From assembly GCA_003151495.1 (NCBI GenBank), contig PLXR01000163.1:1-64000 (forward strand): 64,000 nucleotides of DNA, read 5' to 3'. Numbering within the stretch: position 1 is the stretch's first letter; the number at the start of each line of letters is the position of its first letter. The notes under the pieces are model-generated. The model did no database searches. It was given only the letters and a program-made list of their open reading frames with translations, and had not been told where the DNA came from. This document shows positions 8,527-16,813 of this stretch, in pieces. This DNA is from Opitutaceae bacterium. Its GTDB lineage: Bacteria; Verrucomicrobiota; Verrucomicrobiia; Opitutales; Opitutaceae. A program made the position numbers and the translations under genes.

Positions 8527-10926
8527 ATGCCCAAAACAGATAGTTCAAATCCAAACGGCGGTCCGTCGTTCCAAGCTCCCCGTTATCGCCCCAACTGGCT
8601 GGCGGCGATCGTTTGTTTCATTGTCGCCACATACCTTTTTGCTGCGCTGCTGAACTACGACCCCAACCAGACGCGCTTCCAGTCGACCGCCCCGACGGGG
8701 AAGAACTGGGTCGGTTGGCTTGGGGCCGACACCGTCTGGGTCCTTTTCTACTCGATCGGGGTGACGACCTGGCTGCTCGTCCCCGCGTTCTACTGGATGT
8801 TCTACGTCGCGGTCCGAAACTCGAGGCATCTCGTCGGGACCCGGGTGACGGCGATCGTCATCGGGATCGTCTCCATGTCGGGCCTCCTCGCGATGTTCGA
8901 GAGCGTGAAGGCGAACGACACCTTTCCCCGCGCCTGGGGGGGGATGACGGGCCAGATCATCTACCAGCGGCTCCTCTCCGAGGCGCTTGGACCCTTCGGG
9001 AGCGGCCTCCTGCTCGGGACCGTGTATTGCTTCGCCCTGCTCTTCGTCATCACCAAGGACATCGGCTCCGAGATCGAGAAGATCATGGCGAACTTCACCC
9101 AGTGGCGGGCCGGGCGGGCCCAGCGCAAGGCCGCGCTTGCCGAGGAGAAGGCGAAGCGCAAGGAGGACATCGCCCGCCAGCGCGCCGCCTCGTCGGTCAC
9201 GATGCCGCCGTTCCCCGTGCCGCCGGTGGGGCCGACATCCGCCAAGAAGATCGTCACCCCGCGGTCGGCCGACGACCTCCTCGCCAAGCCGGCGGTGAGG
9301 CAGCCGATCACCATGGCCCCGCCGGATCAGCCCAGGGAGGAGCCGAGGGCGCAGAAGATCGCGCTCACGATCGTCAAGCCCGAGGAGCCGAAGAAGGCCA
9401 AGGTCGTCCTGCCCCAGTCGTTCGACGAGAACTATGAGTTCCCCCCTCTCAAGCTGCTCAAGGAGCAGGCGAAGGCGCCGGCGGGCAGCAGCGACGAGGA
9501 GCACCGGCACAACGCGGAGACCCTCCTCAGGATCCTGGGCGAGTTCGGCGTGGAGGTCTCCCTGGGGGAGATCCATGTCGGGCCGGTGATCACCCGCTAC
9601 GAGCTCGTTCCCGCGCCGGGCGTCCGCGTGGAGAAGATCGCGGGGCTCGACAAGAACATCGCCCTCGGGATGCGCGCGCAGTCGGTGCGCATCCTGGCCC
9701 CGATACCCGGCAAGGCCGCGGTCGGCGTCGAGGTCCCCAACCTGCACCCGACTCCCGTGGGAATGCGCGAGCTCCTGGAAAGCGAGGACTGGGCCAACGC
9801 TAAGGCGGAGCTGCCCATCGCACTCGGGCGCGACGTGTCGGGAAAGCCGCTCGTGTCCGACCTGGCGAAGATGCCCCATCTCATGATCGCGGGGGCGACC
9901 GGCTCGGGGAAATCGGTCTGCATCAACTCGATCGTCACCTCGCTGCTCTACTCGAAGAGCCCGAAGGACGTGAGGCTGATCATGGTAGACCCGAAGGTGG
10001 TCGAGCTGAAGATCTTCAACAGCCTCCCGCACATGTTCATCCCGGTCGTCACCGAGCCCAAGAAGGTCCCGGCGGCGCTCAAGTGGCTCCTGGGCGAGAT
10101 GGAGCAGCGCTACCAGATCTTCGCGAAGGCGAATGTCAGGAACATCCTGGGTTTCAACAACCGCAAGAAGGACCCCAGGCACCTGGTGGAGCCCCAGGCC
10201 TCCCTCCAGGGCCTGGACGCGCTAGGGGGCGACGACCTCGAGATTCCCGAGCACCTGCCCTACATCGTCGCCATCATCGACGAGCTCGCGGACCTGATGA
10301 TCCTCGCGCCCGCGGAGATCGAGACCTCCATCGCGCGCCTCGCCCAGCTCGCGCGCGCGGCGGGAATCCACCTCATCATCGCGACGCAGCGGCCCTCCGT
10401 GAACGTCATCACCGGCGTGATCAAGGCCAACCTCCCCTCGCGGATCGCGTTCCAGGTGGCCTCCCAGGTGGACTCGAGGACGATCCTCGACACCAAGGGC
10501 GCCGAGACCCTAATCGGGCGCGGCGACATGCTCTTCTCGCCGCCGGGCACCTCGCGGCTGGTCCGCGCCCAGGGCGCCTACGTCGGCGACGAGGAGGTCC
10601 ATGACATCGTCGAGTTCCTGAAGAAGAACGGCCCGCCCCAGTATGCGCACGCCGTCCAGCAGCAGATCGACCGGGCGTCGAGCGAGGACGACGAGGAGGA
10701 TGAGGCCGAGGACGGCGACGCGGGCAGCGACGAGGAGCTGTACTCGCGCGCCCTCGACGTGCTCAAGTCCACCCGCAGGGCGAGCACCTCGATGCTCCAG
10801 CGCAGGCTTCGCATAGGCTACAACCGAGCGGCCAGGATCATGGAGATGATGGAGGAGAAGGGCATCGTAGGGCCGGAGAACGGCTCGAGCCCCCGGGAAA
10901 TCATCGGCGACCTCGACTCGCTGTGA
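8527..10926 (+). CDS. ftsK: DNA translocase FtsK/SpoIIIE
   Basis: Septum-located motor that pumps chromosomal DNA and activates dimer resolution. The 799-residue protein has four membrane helices within 1-190, a charged linker (about 190-330), the alpha/beta motor with Walker A GATGSGKSVC (Gly456 onward) and Walker B IIDELADLMI, LIIATQRPSVNVITG, and a C-terminal winged-helix gamma domain with RALDVLKSTRRASTS. I start at ATG 8527 because the upstream in-frame sequence overlaps manA antisense and lacks protein character. The acidic run DEEDEAED before the gamma domain is notable. Confidence 0.96.
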   Translation: MPKTDSSNPNGGPSFQAPRYRPNWLAAIVCFIVATYLFAALLNYDPNQTRFQSTAPTGKNWVGWLGADTVWVLFYSIGVTTWLLVPAFYWMFYVAVRNSRHLVGTRVTAIVIGIVSMSGLLAMFESVKANDTFPRAWGGMTGQIIYQRLLSEALGPFGSGLLLGTVYCFALLFVITKDIGSEIEKIMANFTQWRAGRAQRKAALAEEKAKRKEDIARQRAASSVTMPPFPVPPVGPTSAKKIVTPRSADDLLAKPAVRQPITMAPPDQPREEPRAQKIALTIVKPEEPKKAKVVLPQSFDENYEFPPLKLLKEQAKAPAGSSDEEHRHNAETLLRILGEFGVEVSLGEIHVGPVITRYELVPAPGVRVEKIAGLDKNIALGMRAQSVRILAPIPGKAAVGVEVPNLHPTPVGMRELLESEDWANAKAELPIALGRDVSGKPLVSDLAKMPHLMIAGATGSGKSVCINSIVTSLLYSKSPKDVRLIMVDPKVVELKIFNSLPHMFIPVVTEPKKVPAALKWLLGEMEQRYQIFAKANVRNILGFNNRKKDPRHLVEPQASLQGLDALGGDDLEIPEHLPYIVAIIDELADLMILAPAEIETSIARLAQLARAAGIHLIIATQRPSVNVITGVIKANLPSRIAFQVASQVDSRTILDTKGAETLIGRGDMLFSPPGTSRLVRAQGAYVGDEEVHDIVEFLKKNGPPQYAHAVQQQIDRASSEDDEEDEAEDGDAGSDEELYSRALDVLKSTRRASTSMLQRRLRIGYNRAARIMEMMEEKGIVGPENGSSPREIIGDLDSL

Positions 10927-10982
10927 CCCGGCGCCTCCAAATCAGTCTTTCCCTGCCCCCCAAAACCTGCAACTGATCGAGC

Positions 10983-11801
10983 ATGCAGACCATCGGAGAG
11001 CGCCTGGAGGAGGCGCGCAAGAAGAAGGGCATCTCGATCCGCGAGGCGGCCGAGGCCACGAAGATCAGGGGCGAGTACCTTCAGAAATTCGAGGGCAACC
11101 AGTTTGAGATCGGCCTGACGGACATCTACACGAGGGGATTCCTCCGGGGATACGCCAATTACCTCCGCATACCGGCGGACCGGCTCCTCAACGACTTCAC
11201 CGCCCTGCGCGGCGGCGAGCCCCGCTCCCGGCAGCCCAGCCGCGAGGTGTACGGGCGCATGGACATCGCGATCTCCTCGGCCGACGAGCGGGGCGACCCC
11301 CAGGGCGACGCGGCCGCGGCCGAGGCGGGCCAGAGGCCGCACCAGGCGAGGTTCCAGCGCCCCGGAGAGAACCTCCCGAAGGCGCCGGCGATCGACCCGG
11401 CGCTCGTGTTCAAGGGCGGCATCATCCTTGTCTTCGTCGTGCTCCTCCTGGTCGCGTTCTGGATCATAAAGGCGCTGGCCGGCTCCGGCGCCGCTCCCGC
11501 GCCGACCCATGGTGCCGCGGCCGCCCAGGGTGAGATTTCCGAGGCGCCGGCGAACGCGCCGGCCGGGACCGTCTCCATCGTCGCGCTGGAGCCGGTGCGG
11601 ATCAAGGTGGTGCGCAAGCAGGACGGCGTGGAGCTCTTCCAGGGCCCGCTGCAGACCGGCGAGCGGCGGGACTACGCCAACGTACCGATCTACCTGACGG
11701 CGTCCGAGCTGGCGGCCGTGGAAATCGAGTACAAGGGCCGCCGCTTCCCGACGGGGCACTCCGGGCACGAGCGCATCCAGTTCGACTTTTCGAACCGGTG
11801 A
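10983..11801 (+). CDS. RodZ-like helix-turn-helix membrane protein
   Basis: A 272-residue protein with a cytoplasmic helix-turn-helix domain (1-70: IGERLEEARKKKGISI, then YTRGFLRGYANYL), a single membrane helix (about 140-162) and a C-terminal beta domain resembling DUF4115 (about 190-272). This is the layout of RodZ, which links MreB to the envelope and shapes the cell. It follows ftsK by 56 bases and is probably co-transcribed. mreB is not in view, so the role is inferred from architecture. Confidence 0.8.
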   Translation: MQTIGERLEEARKKKGISIREAAEATKIRGEYLQKFEGNQFEIGLTDIYTRGFLRGYANYLRIPADRLLNDFTALRGGEPRSRQPSREVYGRMDIAISSADERGDPQGDAAAAEAGQRPHQARFQRPGENLPKAPAIDPALVFKGGIILVFVVLLLVAFWIIKALAGSGAAPAPTHGAAAAQGEISEAPANAPAGTVSIVALEPVRIKVVRKQDGVELFQGPLQTGERRDYANVPIYLTASELAAVEIEYKGRRFPTGHSGHERIQFDFSNR

Positions 11802-11854
11802 CCCGGGGCGCGCGCCGGTTTGCAAAGGCGGGCGGGCACGCCCTGAATTGAGGC

Positions 11855-12775
11855 ATGGAGAAGATCCCGTACCTGGGGCAGACCCTGACCCGCTGGCGGG
11901 CTGGGGCCTCGACATTCGTGGCGCTTCCCGAGAGGGGCGCGAGGCTCATGTACTGGAACATCGCCATGGGCGACGGCTCCGTGCGCGACGTGATTCTATG
12001 GCCCGAGCTCAAGTCGCTCGACGGGTTCCACAAGGCCCGCGGCGGAAACCCGATCCTGTTCCCGTTCTGCGCCCGCTCCTATGACCGCGGGGAGCTCGGA
12101 TTCTGGCGCGACGCAAAAGGGGTCCGCCGGCCGATGCCGACCCATGGCGTGGCGCGCCAGGGCGACTTCCGCGCGACCCGGGTCGATGCCGGCGGCTTTG
12201 AGGCCGTGTTCCATCCGGGAGACGAGGCGAGGGAGTGCTACCCCTTCGCCTATGAGTTCCGGGTCGAGTACCGTTTCGCGGCGCTGGGACTCACGTGCAC
12301 CCTGAGCCTCGAGAACCTGGGCGATGAGCCCCTGCCCTGGAGCGCGGGCCATCACTTCTACTTCGCGGTGCCCTGGGGCGAGGGTGCCAGGCGGGCCGAC
12401 TATTCCCTGCGCATCCCGGCCGGGCAGCGCCTGCGCCAGGACGCCTCGGGCCAATTGGTGGCCGGGCCGGCGCTCGGCCAGGTCGAGCCCATGGACAACC
12501 CGGCCCTCATCGACACCTTCCACACGGGCCTGCGGGGCCCGGAGGCCGTGTTTGGCGAGAGGGGGCATCCCGGCGACGTCGTCGTCACGCTGGGATCCGA
12601 CGGCGCGCCCGCGGCGGGCTCCGCATTCGTGACCTGGACCCAGTCCGAAGACTCCCCCTTCTACTGCGTCGAGCCCTGGATGGGGCCTGCAAACGCACCG
12701 GAGCACAAGGTCGGCCTTCACGTCGTCCCGCCGGGAGGCAGCGAGAGGTTCTCGGTGAGCGTGTCCGTCAGATAG
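11855..12775 (+). CDS. aldose 1-epimerase family protein
   Basis: A 306-residue galactose-mutarotase-like beta-sandwich protein. Visible signatures are NPILFPFCAR near residue 65, PTHGVARQGDF (about 90), which carries an expected catalytic His, and AGHHFYFAVPWG. Family members interconvert sugar anomers or bind hexose-6-phosphates. Substrate cannot be read. It lies 53 bases after the rodZ-like gene in the same direction. Confidence 0.82.
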   Translation: MEKIPYLGQTLTRWRAGASTFVALPERGARLMYWNIAMGDGSVRDVILWPELKSLDGFHKARGGNPILFPFCARSYDRGELGFWRDAKGVRRPMPTHGVARQGDFRATRVDAGGFEAVFHPGDEARECYPFAYEFRVEYRFAALGLTCTLSLENLGDEPLPWSAGHHFYFAVPWGEGARRADYSLRIPAGQRLRQDASGQLVAGPALGQVEPMDNPALIDTFHTGLRGPEAVFGERGHPGDVVVTLGSDGAPAAGSAFVTWTQSEDSPFYCVEPWMGPANAPEHKVGLHVVPPGGSERFSVSVSVR

Positions 12776-12811
12776 GGTTGCCGTCCGGGACGTTCCCTGC
12801 AATGCTGTCCC

Positions 12812-13162
12812 GTGCCGTCACTCATGCCCGCCCCGCACGCAGCCCTCTCATTCCTTGATTCCCTCGGGGGACCGGAGCTCATCCTGATCCTTGTGGTCGT
12901 GCTGATCTTCTTCGGGGGCGAGAAGATGCCGGAGCTTGCGCGCGGCCTCGGGAAGGCGATCCGTGAGTTCAAGAAGGCCGCGGGCGACGTGGAGCAGGAA
13001 TTCAAGCGGGCGATGGACGAGGCGCCCGACAAGGCCCTCGTGCCGCCCGCAAAGCCGATCGCAGCCGCCTTCCCGCCCTACCCGCCCGCCCCCTCCGCGC
13101 ATCAGGGCGACCGGACAACGCCCGCGGCCGAGACGCCCCCCGATCATGGGATTGACGGTTGA
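12812..13162 (+). CDS. tatA: twin-arginine translocase subunit TatA/TatE
   Basis: Pore-forming component of the Tat system that exports folded proteins. It has one short membrane helix ([13 protein letters not shown]), the conserved [17 protein letters not shown] hinge and amphipathic helix, and a Pro/Ala-rich tail. The listed start is GTG 12812 (116 residues); an ATG at 12824 is equally possible and neither has a clear ribosome-binding site. tatB and tatC are not adjacent. Confidence 0.9.
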   Translation: MPSLMPAPHAALSFLDSLGGPELILILVVVLIFFGGEKMPELARGLGKAIREFKKAAGDVEQEFKRAMDEAPDKALVPPAKPIAAAFPPYPPAPSAHQGDRTTPAAETPPDHGIDG

Positions 13163-13204
13163 GGCCCGCCCCTCCCCTCCGCTTACCCCCCCAACCCCCA
13201 CCCC

Positions 13205-13738
13205 ATGAAAACCTGCGCACTCTACGGCTTCATCTGGGCGCTCGCCGGCGCCTTCCTCACGCTGATCCTGTACTTCACCGGATTCCACTCGGATGCCGCC
13301 AAGCTTGGCACCGCGGGATGGATCGGCGGACTCGGGGGGCTCGCGGTTGCCATCGCGTGCCTGACGATCGGCATCAAGGCGAGGCGCGAGGAGACGCCTC
13401 CAGCGGCGGAGTTTGGCTATGGAGCCGCGCTCTGGGCGGGAGTGCTCATCTCGATCGTGTCCGGCGTTCTCACCTCGCTGTTCACCTTTGTCTACTGGTC
13501 CTTCATCAATCCCGGGTTTGCCGACGTCGTGGTCCAGGACCAGGTGTCGAAGCTCGAGGCGCGAGGCGTGACCGGCGACGGGCTGGACAAGGCCGAGGCC
13601 ATGACAAAGGTGATGGCCGCACCCCTCCCGCAGACCGTGATCGCCCTGATCTTCGTCGTCCTCTTCGGAACGGTCATCGCGCTGGTCGTGGCCGCCTTCG
13701 TCAAGAGGCCGGTGCCAGGGACCCCACCCACGATGTAG
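13205..13738 (+). CDS. DUF4199 family membrane protein
   Basis: A 177-residue protein with four hydrophobic helices: two near the N-terminus (about 5-30 and 38-58), one at about 75-100 and one at 145-168. A soluble loop lies between the last two. The pattern, with FVYWSFINPGF after the third helix, matches DUF4199. No function is established that I can use. It ends the plus-strand run from ftsK, 43 bases after tatA. Confidence 0.75.
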   Translation: MKTCALYGFIWALAGAFLTLILYFTGFHSDAAKLGTAGWIGGLGGLAVAIACLTIGIKARREETPPAAEFGYGAALWAGVLISIVSGVLTSLFTFVYWSFINPGFADVVVQDQVSKLEARGVTGDGLDKAEAMTKVMAAPLPQTVIALIFVVLFGTVIALVVAAFVKRPVPGTPPTM

Positions 13739-13747
13739 CCAAAAAAA

Positions 13748-13769
13748 GGGCCCGGATTTCTCCGGGCCC
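13748..13769 (-). terminator. intrinsic terminator of the small membrane protein gene
   Basis: A perfect 9-bp stem GGGCCCGGA/TCCGGGCCC with a 4-base loop is followed on the minus strand by seven U (A7 at 13741-13747). It lies 25 bases past the stop of the 13795-13974 gene. On the plus strand the downstream sequence is only TTGAGG, so it would terminate the DUF4199 transcript weakly. Confidence 0.85.
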
Positions 13770-13794
13770 TTGAGGTTGGGAACTGACCGGCCGC

Positions 13795-13974
13795 CTAGCG
13801 GCTGACCAGCCGTCGAGCGTCCACTCGGTAATCGAGCGCCATTACGGCGCCAAGGCCCACGACGCAGAAGTATCCTGCGAATAGGGCGCTGGCATTCAAC
13901 GAACGGAAAGAAAGCAGGATTGCGGCAATGGCGATGATCGCCGGGGTAGCCGCTCTGATGATGTTGTTTTTCAT
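13795..13974 (-). CDS. small two-helix membrane protein
   Basis: A 59-residue protein, MKNNIIRAATPAI onward, with two hydrophobic segments (about 8-24 and 28-47) and a basic C-terminus. I recognise no family. Evidence that it is a gene: a strong terminator directly downstream, a TATTAT element upstream, and a shared divergent region with the OxyR-like regulator. A longer start at 14076 would run through the operator and is unlikely. Regulation by the neighbouring OxyR-type protein is inferred. Confidence 0.65.
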   Translation of the reverse strand: MKNNIIRAATPAIIAIAAILLSFRSLNASALFAGYFCVVGLGAVMALDYRVDARRLVSR

Positions 13975-14063
13975 GATGTATGTTTCTTTGTTTGCTCCGA
14001 GCCCACTTGAGCTTGGATGCACTATAATACGGCCTCTGGAGCAATAATGGTAGTTGCAGTTAT

Positions 14064-14089
14064 CTATGGTTATCATAGGTTATACCTAT
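14064..14089. promoter_or_regulatory. OxyR-type operator
   Basis: The sequence reads CTAT-N7-ATAG-N7-CTAT (14064-14067, 14075-14078, 14086-14089). This reproduces three of the four quarter sites of the E. coli OxyR consensus ATAG-N7-CTAT-N7-ATAG-N7-CTAT with exact spacing. The right half, ATAGGTTATACCTAT, also matches the inner positions of ATAGnTnnnAnCTAT. The fourth expected quarter site (14053-14056) reads GTTG. The element overlaps the regulator's start codon, pointing to autorepression and control of the divergent gene. Confidence 0.7.
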
Positions 14090-14990
14090 GGAACTGAGCC
14101 AGCTGAAGTACGTCCTGGCGGTTGCCGAGGCTGGGAATTTCACCCGGGCAGCCGCAAAATCACACATTGCTCAACCTTCTTTGAGCCAACAGATTATGAA
14201 GCTCGAACGCGAGCTCGGCCACAAACTTTTCCACCGCCTGGGACGCAAGGCGGTCCTCACCGAGGCAGGAATCGCCCTCGTCGACCGGGCCCGCCGAATC
14301 CTTTCCGAGGTCGAGGATACAACCAAGGAACTGGGCGACAGCGCCTCGTTTGAGAGGCAGATCATCGTCGGTGCGATTTCCACGGTGGCGCCCTACCTTC
14401 TCCCCAACCTCATCGCCCGCTGCCGAAAACGCTATCCAAACATTCAAGTCAATATCCGTGAGGACTTTAAGGCGAACCTGGTCCGGTCTCTGCTCGACGG
14501 CGAGCTGGACCTCGTGCTCGCCTCGCCGCCCATCGCGGAGTCGAACATCCTTGTCGAGGCCCTCTGGAGCGAGTCGCTCATCCTGGCGGTCGCCAGGGAC
14601 CACCCCCTGGCCCTGAAACCGCGCGTCACGGCCGCCGACCTGGCCGACCAGACCTTCATCCTCCTGGGCTCCCTGAGCTCCCTCACGGCCGAGGTGCGCC
14701 GGTTCTGCGGGGACCACCATTTTGAGCCGAAGATCGGGTCTCGCTGCGCGCAGGTGGCGACCGTGAAGGCCCTGGTGGGCATCGGCGAGGGCATCTCGAT
14801 CCTCCCGTCCGGCGCACGCTCCGAGGAGGACGACGGCGCTCTGGCGTATGTCACGATGGAGGACGCTAAGCCCATCCGCGAGATTGTGGTCCTCAGGCAC
14901 ATGCAGCGTTACCAGAGCCGGGGGGCCGAGCAGTTCCTCGGCCTCCTAAGGGAGCGGAGGGCGGAGTCCGCGGCGAAGGCCAAGGCCTAG
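14088..14990 (+). CDS. OxyR-like LysR-family transcriptional regulator
   Basis: A 300-residue LysR protein with an N-terminal winged helix (1-60; NFTRAAAKSHIAQPSLSQQI) and a substrate-binding-like effector domain (about 92-295). Overall resemblance, plus the OxyR-type operator over its own start, suggests a peroxide-sensing regulator. By eye, Cys207 lies near the position of E. coli Cys208, and a second cysteine is at 220. No cysteine is visible where the peroxidatic Cys199 would align (serines 197-198). The sensing chemistry may therefore differ. Confidence 0.8.
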   Translation: MELSQLKYVLAVAEAGNFTRAAAKSHIAQPSLSQQIMKLERELGHKLFHRLGRKAVLTEAGIALVDRARRILSEVEDTTKELGDSASFERQIIVGAISTVAPYLLPNLIARCRKRYPNIQVNIREDFKANLVRSLLDGELDLVLASPPIAESNILVEALWSESLILAVARDHPLALKPRVTAADLADQTFILLGSLSSLTAEVRRFCGDHHFEPKIGSRCAQVATVKALVGIGEGISILPSGARSEEDDGALAYVTMEDAKPIREIVVLRHMQRYQSRGAEQFLGLLRERRAESAAKAKA

Positions 14991-15004
14991 GCAAAACGGC
15001 GCCG

Positions 15005-16813
15005 TCAGGCCCAGGGAATGAGGAACTGAAACTCCGTCCCCCCGCCGGCACGCCTTGAGCACGAGATCGTCCCGCCGTGCGCGACGACGATTTCCCGCGC
15101 TATGGCGAGGCCTATCCCGGCGCCCGGCTTGTCCTGGCTGGGCACCCGGTAGAAGCGGTCGAAGACATGGGGCAGCGCCTCGTCCGGTATTCCCACCCCC
15201 TCGTCCCTCACGGTGAACCGTACGAAGCCCTGGGGCTCGGTCGCCGCGCCGAGCGTGATCGTCGAGGCGGCCGGCGAATACTTGGAGGCGTTCGAGAGAA
15301 GGTTGATGAACACGTGGCGAAGCCGGCCCTCGTCGGCGTTGACCTGGCCCAGGCCGTTCTCCGCGCTGATGACGAGCCGCTGGCCCGCGGCCGCAATGAA
15401 CGCCCTTGCCTCGGCGGCCACCGCCGCGAGCAGCGCCTCCACGGCCACGGGCTCGCGCTCGAGGGCCGACGCGCCCGCCTCCAGGCGGGTTAGGTCGAGG
15501 AGCGAGTCGAGGATCCTTAGGAGCCGGTCCGCGTCGTCGCGGGCCGATTCCAGGAGCTCGCGCTGGCCGGCCGAGAGCGGTCCCGCCGCCTTTTCGAGGA
15601 GGAGGTACACCGCCATCCGGAGGCCGGTGAGCGGCGTCTTGAGCTCATGGCTGACGGTGCCCACCAGGTTCGTCTTTGCGTCGTCGAGAAGGCGGAACTT
15701 GGTGACGTCCTGAAGGATGACCGCGGCACCCTTGAATTCCGTCAACTTGTCACCGATCGCCAGGATCCTAGGCAGGTAATGCCTGTCCTCGCGGCCCACG
15801 CGGAGCGTGACCGCGCGCCCGTAGTCTGACGGCACGTAGTGCTCCTCGGTCGCCAGAACGAACGCAAGGCGGTCGGCGATCGCGGGCGGGAACCCGCCCG
15901 CGAACTCCGGGAGCCGCGACAGCTCCTCGGCGGCGGGGTTGCGGACCTCGACCGAACCCTCCCTGGAGACGACAAAGAGCGGATCCGGCACGGAGGTGAG
16001 GGTCGCCTCCATCGTTCGCTGCGTCCGGAGGACCCGGGCCATCGTCGCCTCGCGGTAGGATCGCAGCTTCGCGGCCATCGTGTTGAAGGACCGGGCGAGG
16101 CTGCCCAGCTCGTCGCGCGAGAACTCGGGGACGTGCGTGTCGAGGTCCCCCTCCCCCAGGGCCGTCGCGGAGGCCGTCAGTGCCTTGATCGGCTCCAGGA
16201 GCGACGAGGCCATGAGCCACGCGATAAGGACCGAGAGGATCACGCCGGCCGCGATCGTTGCCGCGAGGATCCCCACGGCCGTGCCCGCAAGGTGCTCGGC
16301 CCTTGCCTCGGTCGCCTGCGACGCGGCATAGTCGCTCGCGATCAGGCGGTCGAGGACGGCGAGGACCCGGTAAAGCGCATCCTGGCTTGCCCTGAAGTCG
16401 TCGAGGGAGGAGGCCCCGCCCGCGGCGACCATCCGGTCGCAGCGCGCCGAGAAGTCCTGGAACGCGGTGTCCAGCTCGTCGACGAGGCGCGACCTCGGCT
16501 TTCCCGCCGAGGCCGCCGACTGGCCCATCAGTTCCCGGGTGAAGGCCGACCGCCTGTCCTCGAGCCGCCGGCGGGCGCCGATCGGGTCTGGCGCGCCCGC
16601 GTACGCGAGGGCATTGGACATGAGCGTCGCCGCCGCGCGCATGTCCTGGAGGCCGAGCTCGGCCCTGTACGCGGCCACCAGCTCCTTCTCCACGGGGCCG
16701 GCAAGCTGGTGGCACACGCGGATCGCGTAGGCCCCGGTGCCCACGACCACCATGAGCAGCGGCAGGAGCCCAAAGAAGAGGCGCGTCCGAAGCATGCCCG
16801 GTGTGCCGCTCAA
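15005..16813 (-). CDS. membrane sensor histidine kinase (KinB-like)
   Basis: A 602-residue kinase: membrane helix (about 10-30), periplasmic helical sensor domain (31-175), second helix (176-200), HAMP (200-255), PAS (about 270-370), HisKA with phospho-acceptor His389 in VSHELKTPLTG, and a HATPase domain with the N box INLLSNASKYS. The start shown is TTG overlapping the regulator's stop, with GGGA 5 bases upstream; ATG 16795 is an alternative. It forms an operon with the sigma-54 activator, like KinB-AlgB. The signal sensed is unknown. Confidence 0.9.
   Translation of the reverse strand: MSGTPGMLRTRLFFGLLPLLMVVVGTGAYAIRVCHQLAGPVEKELVAAYRAELGLQDMRAAATLMSNALAYAGAPDPIGARRRLEDRRSAFTRELMGQSAASAGKPRSRLVDELDTAFQDFSARCDRMVAAGGASSLDDFRASQDALYRVLAVLDRLIASDYAASQATEARAEHLAGTAVGILAATIAAGVILSVLIAWLMASSLLEPIKALTASATALGEGDLDTHVPEFSRDELGSLARSFNTMAAKLRSYREATMARVLRTQRTMEATLTSVPDPLFVVSREGSVEVRNPAAEELSRLPEFAGGFPPAIADRLAFVLATEEHYVPSDYGRAVTLRVGREDRHYLPRILAIGDKLTEFKGAAVILQDVTKFRLLDDAKTNLVGTVSHELKTPLTGLRMAVYLLLEKAAGPLSAGQRELLESARDDADRLLRILDSLLDLTRLEAGASALEREPVAVEALLAAVAAEARAFIAAAGQRLVISAENGLGQVNADEGRLRHVFINLLSNASKYSPAASTITLGAATEPQGFVRFTVRDEGVGIPDEALPHVFDRFYRVPSQDKPGAGIGLAIAREIVVAHGGTISCSRRAGGGTEFQFLIPWA

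Noticed and set aside
14706-14750. Classical OxyR disulfide pair in the LysR regulator
   Set aside because: Cys207 and Cys220 are 13 residues apart and the first one does not align with the peroxidatic cysteine by eye, so I do not claim the known mechanism.
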